Source: Ruixingdingia sedimenti
GTDB taxonomy: Bacteria > Pseudomonadota > Alphaproteobacteria > Rhodobacterales > Rhodobacteraceae
NCBI RefSeq assembly: GCF_031432425.1
Contig: NZ_JAVKPH010000008.1
Coordinates: 62,001-126,000 of the forward strand
DNA: 64,000 bases
Direction: 5' to 3'
This document shows, in pieces, positions 1 to 8,275 of the stretch (positions within the stretch are counted from its first letter, which is position 1; every line of letters starts with the position of its first letter). A program made the translations under genes and the position numbers. The notes under the pieces are model-generated. The model had not been told where the DNA came from. It was given only the letters and a program-made list of their open reading frames with translations, and searched no databases.

Positions 1-1
1 C

Positions 2-670
2 CGCAAGACCCGCGCCGAAAAATCGGCCGAGAACCGCCGCGCGCTGATGCAGGCGGCGGCAGAGGTGGTGGGCGAGGTCGGCTATCGCGAAGCCTCCATC
101 GCGCGGATCACGCAGCGCGCGGGGCTGGCGCAGGGCACCTTCTACCTCTACTTCCAGAGCCAGCAGGACCTGTTCGATCAGCTTCTGCCCTCCATCGGCA
201 GCGAATTGCTGGACCGGCTGGCGCGGGACGTGCACGGGTCGCGCAACATTCTGGAGGTCGAGGAGGCGGGCTTTCGCGGTTTCTTCGCCTTCCTGCGCGA
301 AAACCCCGCCTTCTTCCGCATCCTCAACGAGGCCGAGGTCGCCGCCCCCGTCGCCTATGAACAGCATTTCAACCTGTTGCGCGCCCGCTATATCCAGTCG
401 CTGGAACGCAGCTGGAAACGGGGCGAACTGCCCGACTACCGCCCCGAGGAACTGGAGGTGCTGGCCTATATCCTGATGGCGGCGCGCAGTTATCTGTACC
501 TGCGCTATTCCAAGGACCAGCAGGGGCCGCGGCCGATCCCGGAATGGGTGGTGGACACCTTCATGAAATTCGTGCGCGGGGGCTTCTTGCAGGGCCGCGG
601 CGGTCTGGACGACCCGCCGGTGCAGCAGGCCGGGACAGGGGACAAGACAGGTGCCGACAGCCAGCCATGA
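2..670 (+). CDS. TetR/AcrR family transcriptional regulator (5' end outside window)
   Basis: The reading frame is open from the first bases of the window, so the true start lies upstream; an internal ATG at 47 would remove part of the N-terminal arm. The N-terminal half carries a TetR helix-turn-helix (ITQRAGLAQGTFYLYF), followed by an all-helical ligand-binding/dimerisation domain. Its C-terminal part resembles that of the TetR protein at 21186-21785, suggesting paralogues. The 3' end overlaps the start of a PaaI-type thioesterase by 20 bases, so the two are probably co-transcribed and the regulator likely senses an acyl- or aryl-CoA. The ligand is inferred from context, not visible. Confidence 0.9.
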   Translation, partial: RKTRAEKSAENRRALMQAAAEVVGEVGYREASIARITQRAGLAQGTFYLYFQSQQDLFDQLLPSIGSELLDRLARDVHGSRNILEVEEAGFRGFFAFLRENPAFFRILNEAEVAAPVAYEQHFNLLRARYIQSLERSWKRGELPDYRPEELEVLAYILMAARSYLYLRYSKDQQGPRPIPEWVVDTFMKFVRGGFLQGRGGLDDPPVQQAGTGDKTGADSQP

Positions 671-1508
671 GGTGCTGCGCACCCGCGTCTACGACCTTTA
701 CGGCGGCGTGCTGTGCTTCAGCGAATGGTGCGGGCTGCGCTATGACCAGTCGCGCCCCGAAGATGCGCGGATGCACCTGCCCTGGGCGGACAGGATCGCT
801 GGACCCGACGGCGCGATCGGGCCGGGGATGATGACGACGCTGGCCGATGCGGCCAGCGGGCAGGTGGCGGCGGCGATTTTCGACTGGCGCGCGCAGATCG
901 CCACCATCAGCCTGGGGCTGAACCTGATCCGCCCCGCACCTGCGGGTGCCGGTCTGGTGGCCGAGGCCGCGCGGATCTGGTCGGACGACCGCACCGTCCT
1001 GACCGAGGTGCGCATCCATGCCGACGGGCCCGGCGGCGCGGCGCTGGTCGCGGCGGCGCGGCTGCGGATGATCGTGGTCGCGCAATGCGCGCCCCCGGAA
1101 ACGCCCGGCCGCTATCCGGTGGAAACCCCGGCCCCGGGCCGCCCGTTCTGGTGCGGCGCGGGGGCGGATACCGGGGGCGTGGCGGAGGACGGGCGGCTGG
1201 TCCTGCGCATTCCGCCCGCGCCGCAGTTCCTGGGCAACCGCATGCGCGGCGCGCTGCATGGCGGCTATGTCGCCGGTTGTCTGTTCGAGGGGCTCGCCCG
1301 TCTCGGCCGTGCGACGGGGGCGGGGTTCCGGCCGCTGGACGGGGTGGTGGATTTCCTGCGCAGCGCCGCCGAGGCGGACATGGTGCTGACCGCCGAACTG
1401 CCCCGCGCCGGCGCGCGCATCGGCTTTGCCACCGCCCGGCTGGACCAGACCCCGCCCGGCCGCCCCCCGGCCCTGACCGCCCGCCTGTCGGCCACGCTGA
1501 TGCGGTAG
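651..1508 (+). CDS. PaaI-like acyl-CoA thioesterase with two hotdog halves
   Basis: 285 residues with a GTG start at 651, preceded by a purine-rich GGGGACAAGACAG stretch; the gene begins inside the 3' end of the TetR gene. It appears to hold two successive hotdog-like halves of about 140 residues. Each contains a central helix segment with small residues (near GPGMMTTLADAASG and MRGALHGGYVAG), as in the PaaI/4HBT thioesterase group. HGGY in the second half is the usual conserved helix start. It probably hydrolyses a CoA thioester; the substrate is unknown. The tandem double-hotdog form is typical of fatty- or aromatic-acyl thioesterases. Family assignment is fairly secure, specificity is not. 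Confidence 0.75.
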   Translation: MPTASHEVLRTRVYDLYGGVLCFSEWCGLRYDQSRPEDARMHLPWADRIAGPDGAIGPGMMTTLADAASGQVAAAIFDWRAQIATISLGLNLIRPAPAGAGLVAEAARIWSDDRTVLTEVRIHADGPGGAALVAAARLRMIVVAQCAPPETPGRYPVETPAPGRPFWCGAGADTGGVAEDGRLVLRIPPAPQFLGNRMRGALHGGYVAGCLFEGLARLGRATGAGFRPLDGVVDFLRSAAEADMVLTAELPRAGARIGFATARLDQTPPGRPPALTARLSATLMR

Positions 1509-1585
1509 GGCGCCGAACCCGGGGCGAGCCCCGGCCTGCGGATCCATCGCGCCATCCGGCGGGTGGTGCCGGTGACGCGGGCGGC

Positions 1586-1626
1586 GGCCTCCGGCGGGGA
1601 TATTTTGGGACAGAAAGTGGGGAAGG
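1586..1626. repeat. Intergenic repeat copy 1 (A/T core with ACAGAAA)
   Basis: Copy of a dispersed element: GGCCTCCGGCGGGGATATTT followed by tgGGACAGAAAGTGGGGAAGG. It lies between the convergent thioesterase and merR genes. Other copies are near 24756, 31348, 38098, 43886 and 53522. This one shows the core and a short GC-rich flank but not the full GGGGGCCAGCCCCCGG palindrome. Confidence 0.7.
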
Positions 1627-1651
1627 GCGCTGTCCGTTGAAGGCGCGGCGG

Positions 1652-2074
1652 TCAGGCGGCGTGGTCGTCGTGCAGGCACAGATCGTGGTTGCCCAGAACC
1701 TCGATCACCCGGCAGTCAGAGATCGTCCCGTGGGCGCATTGGGCCACCATCCGTTCCAGTTCCGTCCGCAGCGCCTCCAGCCGCGCGATCCGTTCCCGGA
1801 CGGCGGCCAGCTGCCGGGCGGCGATGATGTCGGCCTCGGCGCAGGGGCGGTCGGGGTCGTCGGCGAGGCTCAGCAGTTCGCGGATCGCGTCGAGCGGAAA
1901 ACCGAGGTCGCGGGCATGGCGGATGAAGGACAGCCGTTCCCGCGTGGCGCGGCCGTAGAGGCGCTGGTTGCCCTCGCTGCGTTCGGCCTCTGGCAGCAGG
2001 CCGATCTGTTCGTAATAGCGGATCGTGGGCACCTTCACCCCCGTCGCCGTGGCCAGTTTTCCGATAGTGAGCAT
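1652..2074 (-). CDS. MerR-family heavy-metal-responsive regulator (CadR/PbrR/ZntR type)
   Basis: 140 residues, starting at MLTIGKLATATGVKVPTIRYYE, a classic MerR winged-helix DNA-binding domain. A dimerisation helix (about residues 80-112) and a C-terminal metal loop follow. Cys78, Cys113 and Cys121 sit where the metal ligands of CadR/PbrR/ZntR-type proteins lie, and the tail is His/Cys rich (GNHDLCLHDDHAA), as in CadR proteins. It is divergent from the P-type metal ATPase gene, and the shared intergenic region holds a MerR-type promoter with a 19-bp spacer. It probably activates the ATPase gene when bound to Zn, Cd or Pb. The exact metal cannot be read from sequence. Confidence 0.93.
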   Translation of the reverse strand: MLTIGKLATATGVKVPTIRYYEQIGLLPEAERSEGNQRLYGRATRERLSFIRHARDLGFPLDAIRELLSLADDPDRPCAEADIIAARQLAAVRERIARLEALRTELERMVAQCAHGTISDCRVIEVLGNHDLCLHDDHAA

Positions 2075-2084
2075 GAGAAAACCC

Positions 2085-2115
2085 TTGAACCTATAGTTGC
2101 TATAGCAATTAGGGT
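2085..2115 (+). promoter_or_regulatory. MerR-type promoter/operator of the metal ATPase gene
   Basis: -35 TTGAAC (2085-2090) and -10 TAGGGT (2110-2115) are separated by 19 bp, the long spacer typical of MerR-activated promoters. The spacer carries the perfect dyad CTATAG-TTG-CTATAG (2091-2105), matching the usual operator position for CadR/PbrR/ZntR proteins. The merR start codon is only about 10 bases from the -35 element, so the same site may also control merR. Confidence 0.8.
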
Positions 2116-2158
2116 CCCGAATCGATGAGGACAAGCCCCTTGCGGGCGGAGGACGACG

Positions 2159-4372
2159 ATGACGGATCGGCAGGGCGACAGGCTGGAATGGACGGTGACG
2201 GGCATGGATTGCGCGGCCTGCACCGTCAAGGTGACGCGGGCGGTCGAAAGGCTGCCGGGCGTCAGCGATGTGAAGGTGGCGCTGATGGGCGAGCGGCTGT
2301 CGCTGGATCTGGCGCCGGGCACGACCCCCGCCGCAGAGGTGGAGGGCGTGGTGCGCCGGTTGGGATACGGCATCGCGCCGCGCGGGCCGGGCGCCGCCGC
2401 GCCGGGGGCGGCGGGCGGTTGCTGCGGCGCGGGGGCGCATGACCACGGCGCCGATGCGGGCCACGGCGCCCCCGGCCATGTGCATGACGATCCCGCCGAC
2501 CGGGGCAAGGCGTGGTATCGCACCGCCAAGGGCCGGCTGGTGATCCTGACCGGGGTGCTGCTGGCCGCCGCCTGGGCGTTCGAACTGTCGGCCCCGGAAG
2601 GCACCGGCCATTGGGCCTTCGTTCTGGCCTGTGCCATCGGTCTTGCCCCGGTCGCGCGGCGCGCCCTTGCGGCCTTGCGGATGGGCCAGCCCTTCACCAT
2701 CGAAAGCCTGATGACCCTTGCCGCGGTGGGTGCGCTGGTCATCGGCGCGGCCGAAGAAGCCGCGCTGGTCGTGTTCCTGTTCGCCGTGGGCGAGGTGCTG
2801 GAGGGCGTGGCGGCCAATCAGGCCCGCAATGGCATCCGCGCGCTGGCGAACCTCGTTCCCCGCACCGCGCTGCTGGAGGAGGGCGGGCGCACCCGCGAGG
2901 TTCCGGCGGAAACGCTGGCCATCGGGCAGATGGTTCTGGTCCGCCCCGGCGACCGCATTCCGGCGGATGGCGAGATCGCCGAGGGCGTGTCGGGCATCGA
3001 CGAAAGCCCGGTGACGGGCGAAAGCGTGCCGCGCAGCAAGGGCCCCGGCGAGGCGGTCTTTGCCGGGTCGATCAATACCGAGGCCGCGCTGCGGGTGCGC
3101 GTCACCCGGGCCGCCGCCGACAACACCATCGCCCGCATCATCCGGCTGGTGGAAGAGGCCGAAGAGGCCCGCGCGCCGACGGAGCGGTTCATCGACCGTT
3201 TCTCGCGGCTCTACATGCCGGCCATCGTGGGGGTGGCGGCGCTGGTGATCCTGATCCCGCCGCTGGCCTTCGGGGCCGATTGGGGGACGTGGATCTATCG
3301 GGGGCTGGCGCTGCTGCTGATCGGCTGCCCCTGCGCGCTGGTGATCTCTGTCCCCGCCTCCATCGCCTCGGCGCTGTCGTCGGGGGCGCGCAGGGGGCTG
3401 CTGATGAAGGGCGGCGCGGTGATCGAGGCGGCGGCGAAGGTCACGCAGGTGGCCTTCGACAAGACCGGCACGCTGACCCATGGCGCCCCCGCCGTGACCG
3501 ATCTGGTGCCCGCCCCGGGGGTGACGGAAACCGGATTGCTGGCCGTGGCGGGCGGGGTGGAAGCGGGGTCGAGCCACCCTCTGGCGCAGGCGATCCTGCG
3601 CCGGGCCGGGGGGGCGGCGCTGCCCGCGCAGGGTGCGAGGGCCATCCCCGGCAAGGGGGCCGAGGCGATGGTGGACGGGGCGATGGCCTGGGTATCCTCG
3701 CCCCGCCATGCCGCCGGGGCGGGCGGGATCGGCGATGCGGCAATGGCCCGCGCGGCGGAGCTGGAGGCAGAGGGCAAGACGGTCGTCGCGGTGTACCGCG
3801 AAGGCCGGCCGCTCGGCCTGATCGCGCTGCGGGACGAGCCGCGCGCGGATGCCGCCGGTGCGGTGCGGCAGTTGAAGGCCATGGGCGTCGGCGCCACCAT
3901 CCTGACCGGCGACAACCCCCGCACGGCGGCGGCCATCGCCGGCGGCCTCGGCATGGGCTGGCGGGCAGAGATGATGCCGGGGGACAAGCTGGCCGCGATC
4001 CGCGACATGGGCGCGCAGGGCGGGGTGATGATGATCGGCGACGGCATCAACGACGCCCCGGCGCTGAAACAGGCGGGGGTGGGCGTCGCCATGGGGTCGG
4101 GCACCGACGTGGCGCTGGAAACCGCCGATGCCGCGATCCTGCGCGACCGGGTGGGCGACGTGCCGGCGCTGATCCGGCTGGCGCGGGCGACGATGGGCAA
4201 TATCCGGCAGAACATCGCGCTGGCGCTCGGGCTGAAGGCGGTGTTCCTCGTCACCTCGATCCTCGGCATCACGGGGCTGTGGATCGCCATCCTCGCCGAT
4301 ACCGGCGCGACGGTTCTGGTGACGCTGAACGCGCTGCGCCTGCTGGCCTTCGACCCGGCGAAGGAGGGGTAG
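2159..4372 (+). CDS. zntA: Heavy-metal (Zn/Cd/Pb) translocating P1B-type ATPase
   Basis: 737 residues. An N-terminal HMA domain has GMDCAAC (Cys18, Cys21). A Cys/His-rich linker follows, with GGCCGAG and several HD/HG pairs (about residues 85-120). The core has transmembrane segments, CPC at 390-392, the phosphorylated Asp in DKTGTLT (Asp434) and GDGINDAP (Asp628). The CPC motif with a His-rich N-terminus and no copper-type signature fits P1B-2 Zn/Cd/Pb exporters. It exports metal across the inner membrane using ATP. It is divergent from the MerR regulator and carries the matching promoter. Choice between the zntA and cadA names is by convention. Confidence 0.95.
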   Translation: MTDRQGDRLEWTVTGMDCAACTVKVTRAVERLPGVSDVKVALMGERLSLDLAPGTTPAAEVEGVVRRLGYGIAPRGPGAAAPGAAGGCCGAGAHDHGADAGHGAPGHVHDDPADRGKAWYRTAKGRLVILTGVLLAAAWAFELSAPEGTGHWAFVLACAIGLAPVARRALAALRMGQPFTIESLMTLAAVGALVIGAAEEAALVVFLFAVGEVLEGVAANQARNGIRALANLVPRTALLEEGGRTREVPAETLAIGQMVLVRPGDRIPADGEIAEGVSGIDESPVTGESVPRSKGPGEAVFAGSINTEAALRVRVTRAAADNTIARIIRLVEEAEEARAPTERFIDRFSRLYMPAIVGVAALVILIPPLAFGADWGTWIYRGLALLLIGCPCALVISVPASIASALSSGARRGLLMKGGAVIEAAAKVTQVAFDKTGTLTHGAPAVTDLVPAPGVTETGLLAVAGGVEAGSSHPLAQAILRRAGGAALPAQGARAIPGKGAEAMVDGAMAWVSSPRHAAGAGGIGDAAMARAAELEAEGKTVVAVYREGRPLGLIALRDEPRADAAGAVRQLKAMGVGATILTGDNPRTAAAIAGGLGMGWRAEMMPGDKLAAIRDMGAQGGVMMIGDGINDAPALKQAGVGVAMGSGTDVALETADAAILRDRVGDVPALIRLARATMGNIRQNIALALGLKAVFLVTSILGITGLWIAILADTGATVLVTLNALRLLAFDPAKEG

Positions 4373-4400
4373 GCGTTCAGTCCCGGTTTATCGTGCTGGC

Positions 4401-4424
4401 TGGCGAAGGCGTGTGCCTTCGCCA
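4401..4424 (+). terminator. Hairpin downstream of the metal ATPase gene
   Basis: Perfect 10-bp stem TGGCGAAGGC / GCCTTCGCCA with a GTGT loop, 28 bases after the ATPase stop codon. No T-run follows, so it may be a weak or factor-assisted terminator. The rest of the 234-base gap up to 4607 shows no gene. Confidence 0.5.
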
Positions 4425-4606
4425 CCGTGATCCGCGTGGATTTCCCCCGGCCGGGGGCCCAAAGCCCCGTCCACCATGGCCTCGGCCCGCTTGCCGAGAA
4501 TGGCCTTCGTCCCCTGCGCGGACTGCGCCGCCTGACCGGGCCGAAACCCGATCCGCCCCGGTGCAGCCCCGGGGGGCCGGTCAATGCGGAACCCGGGCCG
4601 CCCGTG

Positions 4607-5476
4607 TCAGAACCATTGCCCCGGTTCCATCAGCCCGAGGCTCATCAACTGCTGGCTGTGCCATTCGAACGGTTCCGAATTGCGCCAGCGGAAGGTCTCG
4701 ATGTCGTATTTCGACCCCGGATTGGTGCGCAGCGCCTTGGCGGTGCGGAAGGAACAGATCGCCGCCGTCAGGTTGTTGTGCCAGGGGCAGGCGTAGGTGT
4801 TGTATTCCTCGATGTTGAAGGTGTGGTTCGACAACAGCTTCAACCCCGGCTGCGCGCGGAAGATGCCGATCCGGTCGATGCGCCGCTTTGCGGGGGGCAC
4901 ATGTTCCTCGAACCGCCAGCGCAGGCCGCCGAAGAAATCCAGCTGCCGTTCCCGGGGGTGGTTGTGGTTCGCCGGGTCGGGGCGGCCGAGCGCGTAATAG
5001 CCCGAACGGTCCAGCATCGCATCGTCCAGCGACACCGCATCGGGGTGGCGTGTCAGGTCGGCGGAATAGAGGTCGATGACATAGGTCAGCATCGCGTCGC
5101 GCCGTTCCTCGGTGTGGAAGGTCACGAGATCGCGGATGGTGCGGCTTTCGCAGAATGGGAAGAACAGGAACTCGGCGTTGTAGCAATAGTGGAACCATGC
5201 CCCGGGTGCGGCGGCGGCGATGCGGTTGACCGCCTCGGGCACGGCGTCGTCGGCGTAGACGTCATGGGCGATCCGGTGGACGGAGGCGGCGAACTGCACC
5301 GGCAGCGGCAGTTCGCGCGGCATCAGCGCCACCACCAGCCCGAAGCCCAGTTCCAGCGCATGCGCCAGCGTCGCGGCAACCGCCACCGGGTCTTCCACCA
5401 CCACGATCGCCGTGGGCCCCTTGGCCAGCTTTGCCCGCGTCTTTTCGACGAAGGCGTCGATGCTGTCGTAGTCCAT
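4607..5476 (-). CDS. Conserved hypothetical protein, possible nucleotide-sugar or GT-A-like fold
   Basis: 289 residues using the ATG at 5474-5476 (MDYDSIDAF), chosen because AGGACGG precedes it at good spacing; a longer in-frame start adds 27 unlikely residues. The protein is soluble, with no signal peptide or membrane segment. Visible features are an N-terminal alternating hydrophobic region (GPTAIVVVEDP, GFGLVVALMP), an aromatic block (AWFHYCYNAEFLFFPF) with an acidic/arginine stretch after it (FHTEERRDAM, VIDLYSADL), and a C-terminal region rich in Trp, His and Arg. The layout recalls small glycosyltransferase-2-like proteins, but no decisive motif is seen. It is divergent from miaB. Function is not assigned. 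Confidence 0.75.
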   Translation of the reverse strand: MDYDSIDAFVEKTRAKLAKGPTAIVVVEDPVAVAATLAHALELGFGLVVALMPRELPLPVQFAASVHRIAHDVYADDAVPEAVNRIAAAAPGAWFHYCYNAEFLFFPFCESRTIRDLVTFHTEERRDAMLTYVIDLYSADLTRHPDAVSLDDAMLDRSGYYALGRPDPANHNHPRERQLDFFGGLRWRFEEHVPPAKRRIDRIGIFRAQPGLKLLSNHTFNIEEYNTYACPWHNNLTAAICSFRTAKALRTNPGSKYDIETFRWRNSEPFEWHSQQLMSLGLMEPGQWF

Positions 5477-5600
5477 AGCCGTCCTGCCCGGGTTCTGCCG
5501 CCGTTCCTGCCGCAGAATCCGTGAACGCCGCCCAAGATGCAAGCGTTGCGGCAGCACCCCGCCTGCGTGTAAGAGAACGCCTTGAAGTCAGGAGTCGCCG

Positions 5601-6923
5601 ATGGCCGAGGGCAAGAAGCTGTTCATCAAGACCTACGGGTGCCAGATGAACGTCTATGACAGCGAGCGGATGGCAGAGGCGCTCGGGGCCGAGGGCTATG
5701 TCGTCACCGACCGGGCCGAGGATGCGGACATGGTGTTGCTGAACACCTGCCATATCCGCGAAAAGGCGTCGGAAAAGGTCTATTCCGACATCGGCCGCCT
5801 GCGCCCGCTGAAACAGGCGAAACCGGATCTGAAGGTCGCCGTCGCCGGCTGTGTCGCGCAGGCGGAGGGCGAGGAGATCCTGCGCCGCGCGCCGATGGTG
5901 GATCTGGTGGTGGGTCCGCAGGCGTACCATCGCCTGCCGGAAATGGCCCGGCGGGTGGCGGCGGGGGGCCGCGCGCTCGACACCGATTTCCCGGCGGAGG
6001 ACAAGTTCGACCACCTGCCCAAGCTGCGGTCGAGGGCCGCACCCGCCGCCTTCCTGACGGTGCAGGAGGGATGCGACAAGTTCTGCGCCTTTTGCGTCGT
6101 GCCCTATACGCGGGGGGCAGAGGTCAGCCGCCCCGCGGCGCGGATCCTGTCGGAGGCCCGCGCGCTGGTGGACTGCGGCGTGCGCGAACTCACCCTGCTG
6201 GGCCAGAACGTCAACGCCTATCACGGCGAGGGCGAGGGGGGCACCTGGGGTCTGGGGCGGCTCGTGCGCGCGCTGGCGCAGATCGAGGGGCTGGAACGCA
6301 TCCGCTATACCACCAGCCACCCCAACGACATGGCCGACGACCTGATCGAGGCGCATGCCGAGGTGCCGCAGCTGATGCCCTATCTGCACCTGCCGGTGCA
6401 ATCGGGGTCCGACCGCATCCTCAAGGCGATGAACCGCCGCCATACGGCGGAACAATACCTGCGGCTGGTCGAACGCATCCGCGCCGCGCGGCCCGACATG
6501 CTGCTGTCGGGCGATTTCATCGTCGGTTTCCCCGGCGAGACCGAGGCCGATTTCGACGCCACGATGCAGATCCTGCGCGAAGTGAACTATGGCATGGCCT
6601 ACAGCTTCAAGTATTCCGCCCGCCCCGGCACCCCCGCCGCGGGCCGCACGCCGGTGGACGACGCGGTGGCGGACGACCGGCTGCAACGGCTTCAGGCGCA
6701 GATCACCGCGCAGCAGCGCGCCGCGCAGGACGCGATGGTGGGCCGCGAGGTCGGCGTTCTGTACGAAAAGCCCGGGCGGCTGGACGGGCAGCTTGCCGGC
6801 AAGTCCGATCACCTGCATGCTGTGCATGTCCATGACCCTGCCGGCCGGGTGGGCGAACTGGTGCGCGTGCGCATCACCGCCGCCGGGCCGAATTCGCTGG
6901 CCGGCGAAAGGCTTGGCGGCTGA
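5601..6923 (+). CDS. miaB: tRNA-2-methylthio-N6-dimethylallyladenosine synthase MiaB
   Basis: 440 residues, the family's usual length. The N-terminal methylthiotransferase domain has the auxiliary cluster cysteines Cys14 (TYGCQMN), Cys50 (NTCHIR) and Cys84 (AGCVAQ). The radical-SAM triad is Cys158-Cys162-Cys165 in CDKFCAFC, followed by VVPYTRG. A C-terminal TRAM domain spans about 375-437. It adds the 2-methylthio group to i6A37 of tRNAs reading UNN codons. The ATG at 5601 follows AGGAG at good spacing. It precedes phoH-ybeY-corC-lnt with two unrelated genes between, an order resembling the miaB-phoH-ybeY-corC-lnt clusters common in proteobacteria. Confidence 0.97.
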   Translation: MAEGKKLFIKTYGCQMNVYDSERMAEALGAEGYVVTDRAEDADMVLLNTCHIREKASEKVYSDIGRLRPLKQAKPDLKVAVAGCVAQAEGEEILRRAPMVDLVVGPQAYHRLPEMARRVAAGGRALDTDFPAEDKFDHLPKLRSRAAPAAFLTVQEGCDKFCAFCVVPYTRGAEVSRPAARILSEARALVDCGVRELTLLGQNVNAYHGEGEGGTWGLGRLVRALAQIEGLERIRYTTSHPNDMADDLIEAHAEVPQLMPYLHLPVQSGSDRILKAMNRRHTAEQYLRLVERIRAARPDMLLSGDFIVGFPGETEADFDATMQILREVNYGMAYSFKYSARPGTPAAGRTPVDDAVADDRLQRLQAQITAQQRAAQDAMVGREVGVLYEKPGRLDGQLAGKSDHLHAVHVHDPAGRVGELVRVRITAAGPNSLAGERLGG

Positions 6924-7093
6924 GGGTTTCCTGCCGGTGGACGGTGCCCGCCGGCAACGCGCATTGTTGTGTCCTGCGCAACAGGTGGTACGATTCGAGG
7001 CGCGAATCCATAGATTTTGCTGGACTTCTGGCTATCCTGTGGCATTTCTAAGGCGTTGAATTACGAGGTGGCGTTGCAAGGGGGGCTGCGGCT

Positions 7094-7666
7094 GTGGAAA
7101 GGCGTTTTTCCGGCGCATTGCGAATGGCTGTGACAGGGCTGGTCCTGGCGCTCGGGCTCGGGGTCGCGTCCGAGGGCCTGGCGCAGGCCAAGCCCGAGGT
7201 CAGCGGCAGGATCGACTGGGGCGTCTGGGTGGACCCGGACGGCTGCATGCACTGGTGGGCCGACGGCGGCCTCGAAGGCTATATGGTCGAGCGGGTGAAC
7301 CCCAAGACCGGCAAGCCGGTCTGCCTCAAGCTCAATACCTGCCTGGTCGAGAACACGGATACCCTGTTCGCCACCGACAGCCACAAGCTGACGGCTTCGG
7401 GCCGGTCGCGGCTGGAACATTTCTTCCGCAGCTCGGGCGCCTTCGCCTATGCCATCTACGGGCATACCGACAGCCGCGCCTCGGATGAATACAACATGGC
7501 CCTGTCGCAGCGCCGGGCCGCCAGCGTGGCAGCGGTCGCACGGTCTGTCGGTGCGGTGGTGGATCGCGAAATCGGCTTCGGCGAACGCCGGCCGATCGCC
7601 ACCAATTCCACCGCCGCCGGCATGCAGAAGAACCGCCGCGTCGAAGTCGTTTGCTACAGGTGGTGA
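7094..7666 (+). CDS. OmpA-like C-terminal domain protein with a DPDGC module
   Basis: 190 residues from a GTG start (GGGGGG lies about 12 bases upstream); an ATG at 7124 would still leave the signal sequence. A hydrophobic signal segment (VTGLVLALGLGVASEGLAQA) precedes the mature protein. Residues about 38-75 carry VDPDGCMHWW, GGLEGY and GKPVC. This Cys-containing module recurs in the next gene. The C-terminal half is an OmpA/MotB-type peptidoglycan-associating domain with GHTDSRASDEYNMALSQRRA and NRRVEV. It is probably periplasmic and anchored to peptidoglycan. It ends one base before the next ATG, so the two genes form a tight pair inserted between miaB and phoH. Confidence 0.85.
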   Translation: MERRFSGALRMAVTGLVLALGLGVASEGLAQAKPEVSGRIDWGVWVDPDGCMHWWADGGLEGYMVERVNPKTGKPVCLKLNTCLVENTDTLFATDSHKLTASGRSRLEHFFRSSGAFAYAIYGHTDSRASDEYNMALSQRRAASVAAVARSVGAVVDREIGFGERRPIATNSTAAGMQKNRRVEVVCYRW

Positions 7667-7667
7667 C

Positions 7668-8021
7668 ATGAAAAAGGTGAACCTCAAGGCCCTGAAACTT
7701 GCCGCTGCCGGTGTTCTGCTGGCGGTCACGGGCGCCTGCACCACCGCAGGGGGCGTCGATGCGAACGGCCAGCCGCGGCTGATCGCGCAGCCGCGCGACA
7801 CCTCGTTCATCGACCGCCAGACCCTGCCGCAACAGCAGGCGGCCATCGCCTACGACCCGGACGGTTGCCAGAACTGGCTGATCGACGACGGGGCCGAAGG
7901 CTATGCCAGCCGCCGCCGGGACCCGGTGTCGGGCCTGCCGGTCTGCAACAGCGAATACCCGCCGGGCTATGTGGTCAAGAACTACAAGACCAACACCTTC
8001 ATCGACATCCTGCCGGAATGA
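7668..8021 (+). CDS. Small putative lipoprotein sharing the DPDGC module
   Basis: 117 residues, starting at the ATG one base after the OmpA-like gene. A signal peptide ends in LLAVTGAC, so Cys24 is a plausible lipidated residue, though the lipobox is not canonical. The C-terminal half contains YDPDGCQNW, DDGAEGY and GLPVC, matching the module in the upstream OmpA-like protein position by position. The rest (PPGYVVKNYKTNTFIDILPE) has no family I recognise. The shared module suggests both proteins bind the same ligand or partner in the envelope. Function unknown. Confidence 0.8.
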   Translation: MKKVNLKALKLAAAGVLLAVTGACTTAGGVDANGQPRLIAQPRDTSFIDRQTLPQQQAAIAYDPDGCQNWLIDDGAEGYASRRRDPVSGLPVCNSEYPPGYVVKNYKTNTFIDILPE

Positions 8022-8052
8022 CGGCGGCGCGCATCGGGCGCGAGGGATCGGG

Positions 8053-8078
8053 GGGGCCGCGGGGAAACCTGCGGCCCC
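8053..8078 (+). terminator. Hairpin after the OmpA-like/lipoprotein pair
   Basis: GGGGCCGC (8053-8060) pairs with GCGGCCCC (8071-8078) around a 10-base loop, followed by a pyrimidine-rich CTACTCTTT. It sits about 30 bases after the lipoprotein stop codon. The remaining 200 bases before phoH show no open frame of interest and may hold the phoH promoter. Confidence 0.55.
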
Positions 8079-8275
8079 TACTCTTTGCGGCCCCTTGTCT
8101 TTGCGGGCCCGGCATCCCATCTGCGGCCTGTCACGCGGATGTCGTGCAAATCGGCGGATGTATGCGGGGGGCGGGCAACATGCTTGCACCCGGGACCGCA
8201 AGGCCGCACACTCGATCCAAGACCCGCGCAACCGACCGAACCGCAACGCCCCACCCGCAGCAGAAGGAACCGCAC

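Noticed and set aside
1652..3709. A 685-residue MerR fusion protein
   Set aside because: All but the last 140 codons is antisense to the metal ATPase gene and shows no domain; the MerR start at 2072-2074 fits the family length exactly.
6924..7093. A tRNA or small RNA gene between miaB and the OmpA-like gene
   Set aside because: No cloverleaf arms, no TTCGA-type T-loop in context and no terminator; only a weak TGCCGG/CCGGCA pairing was seen.
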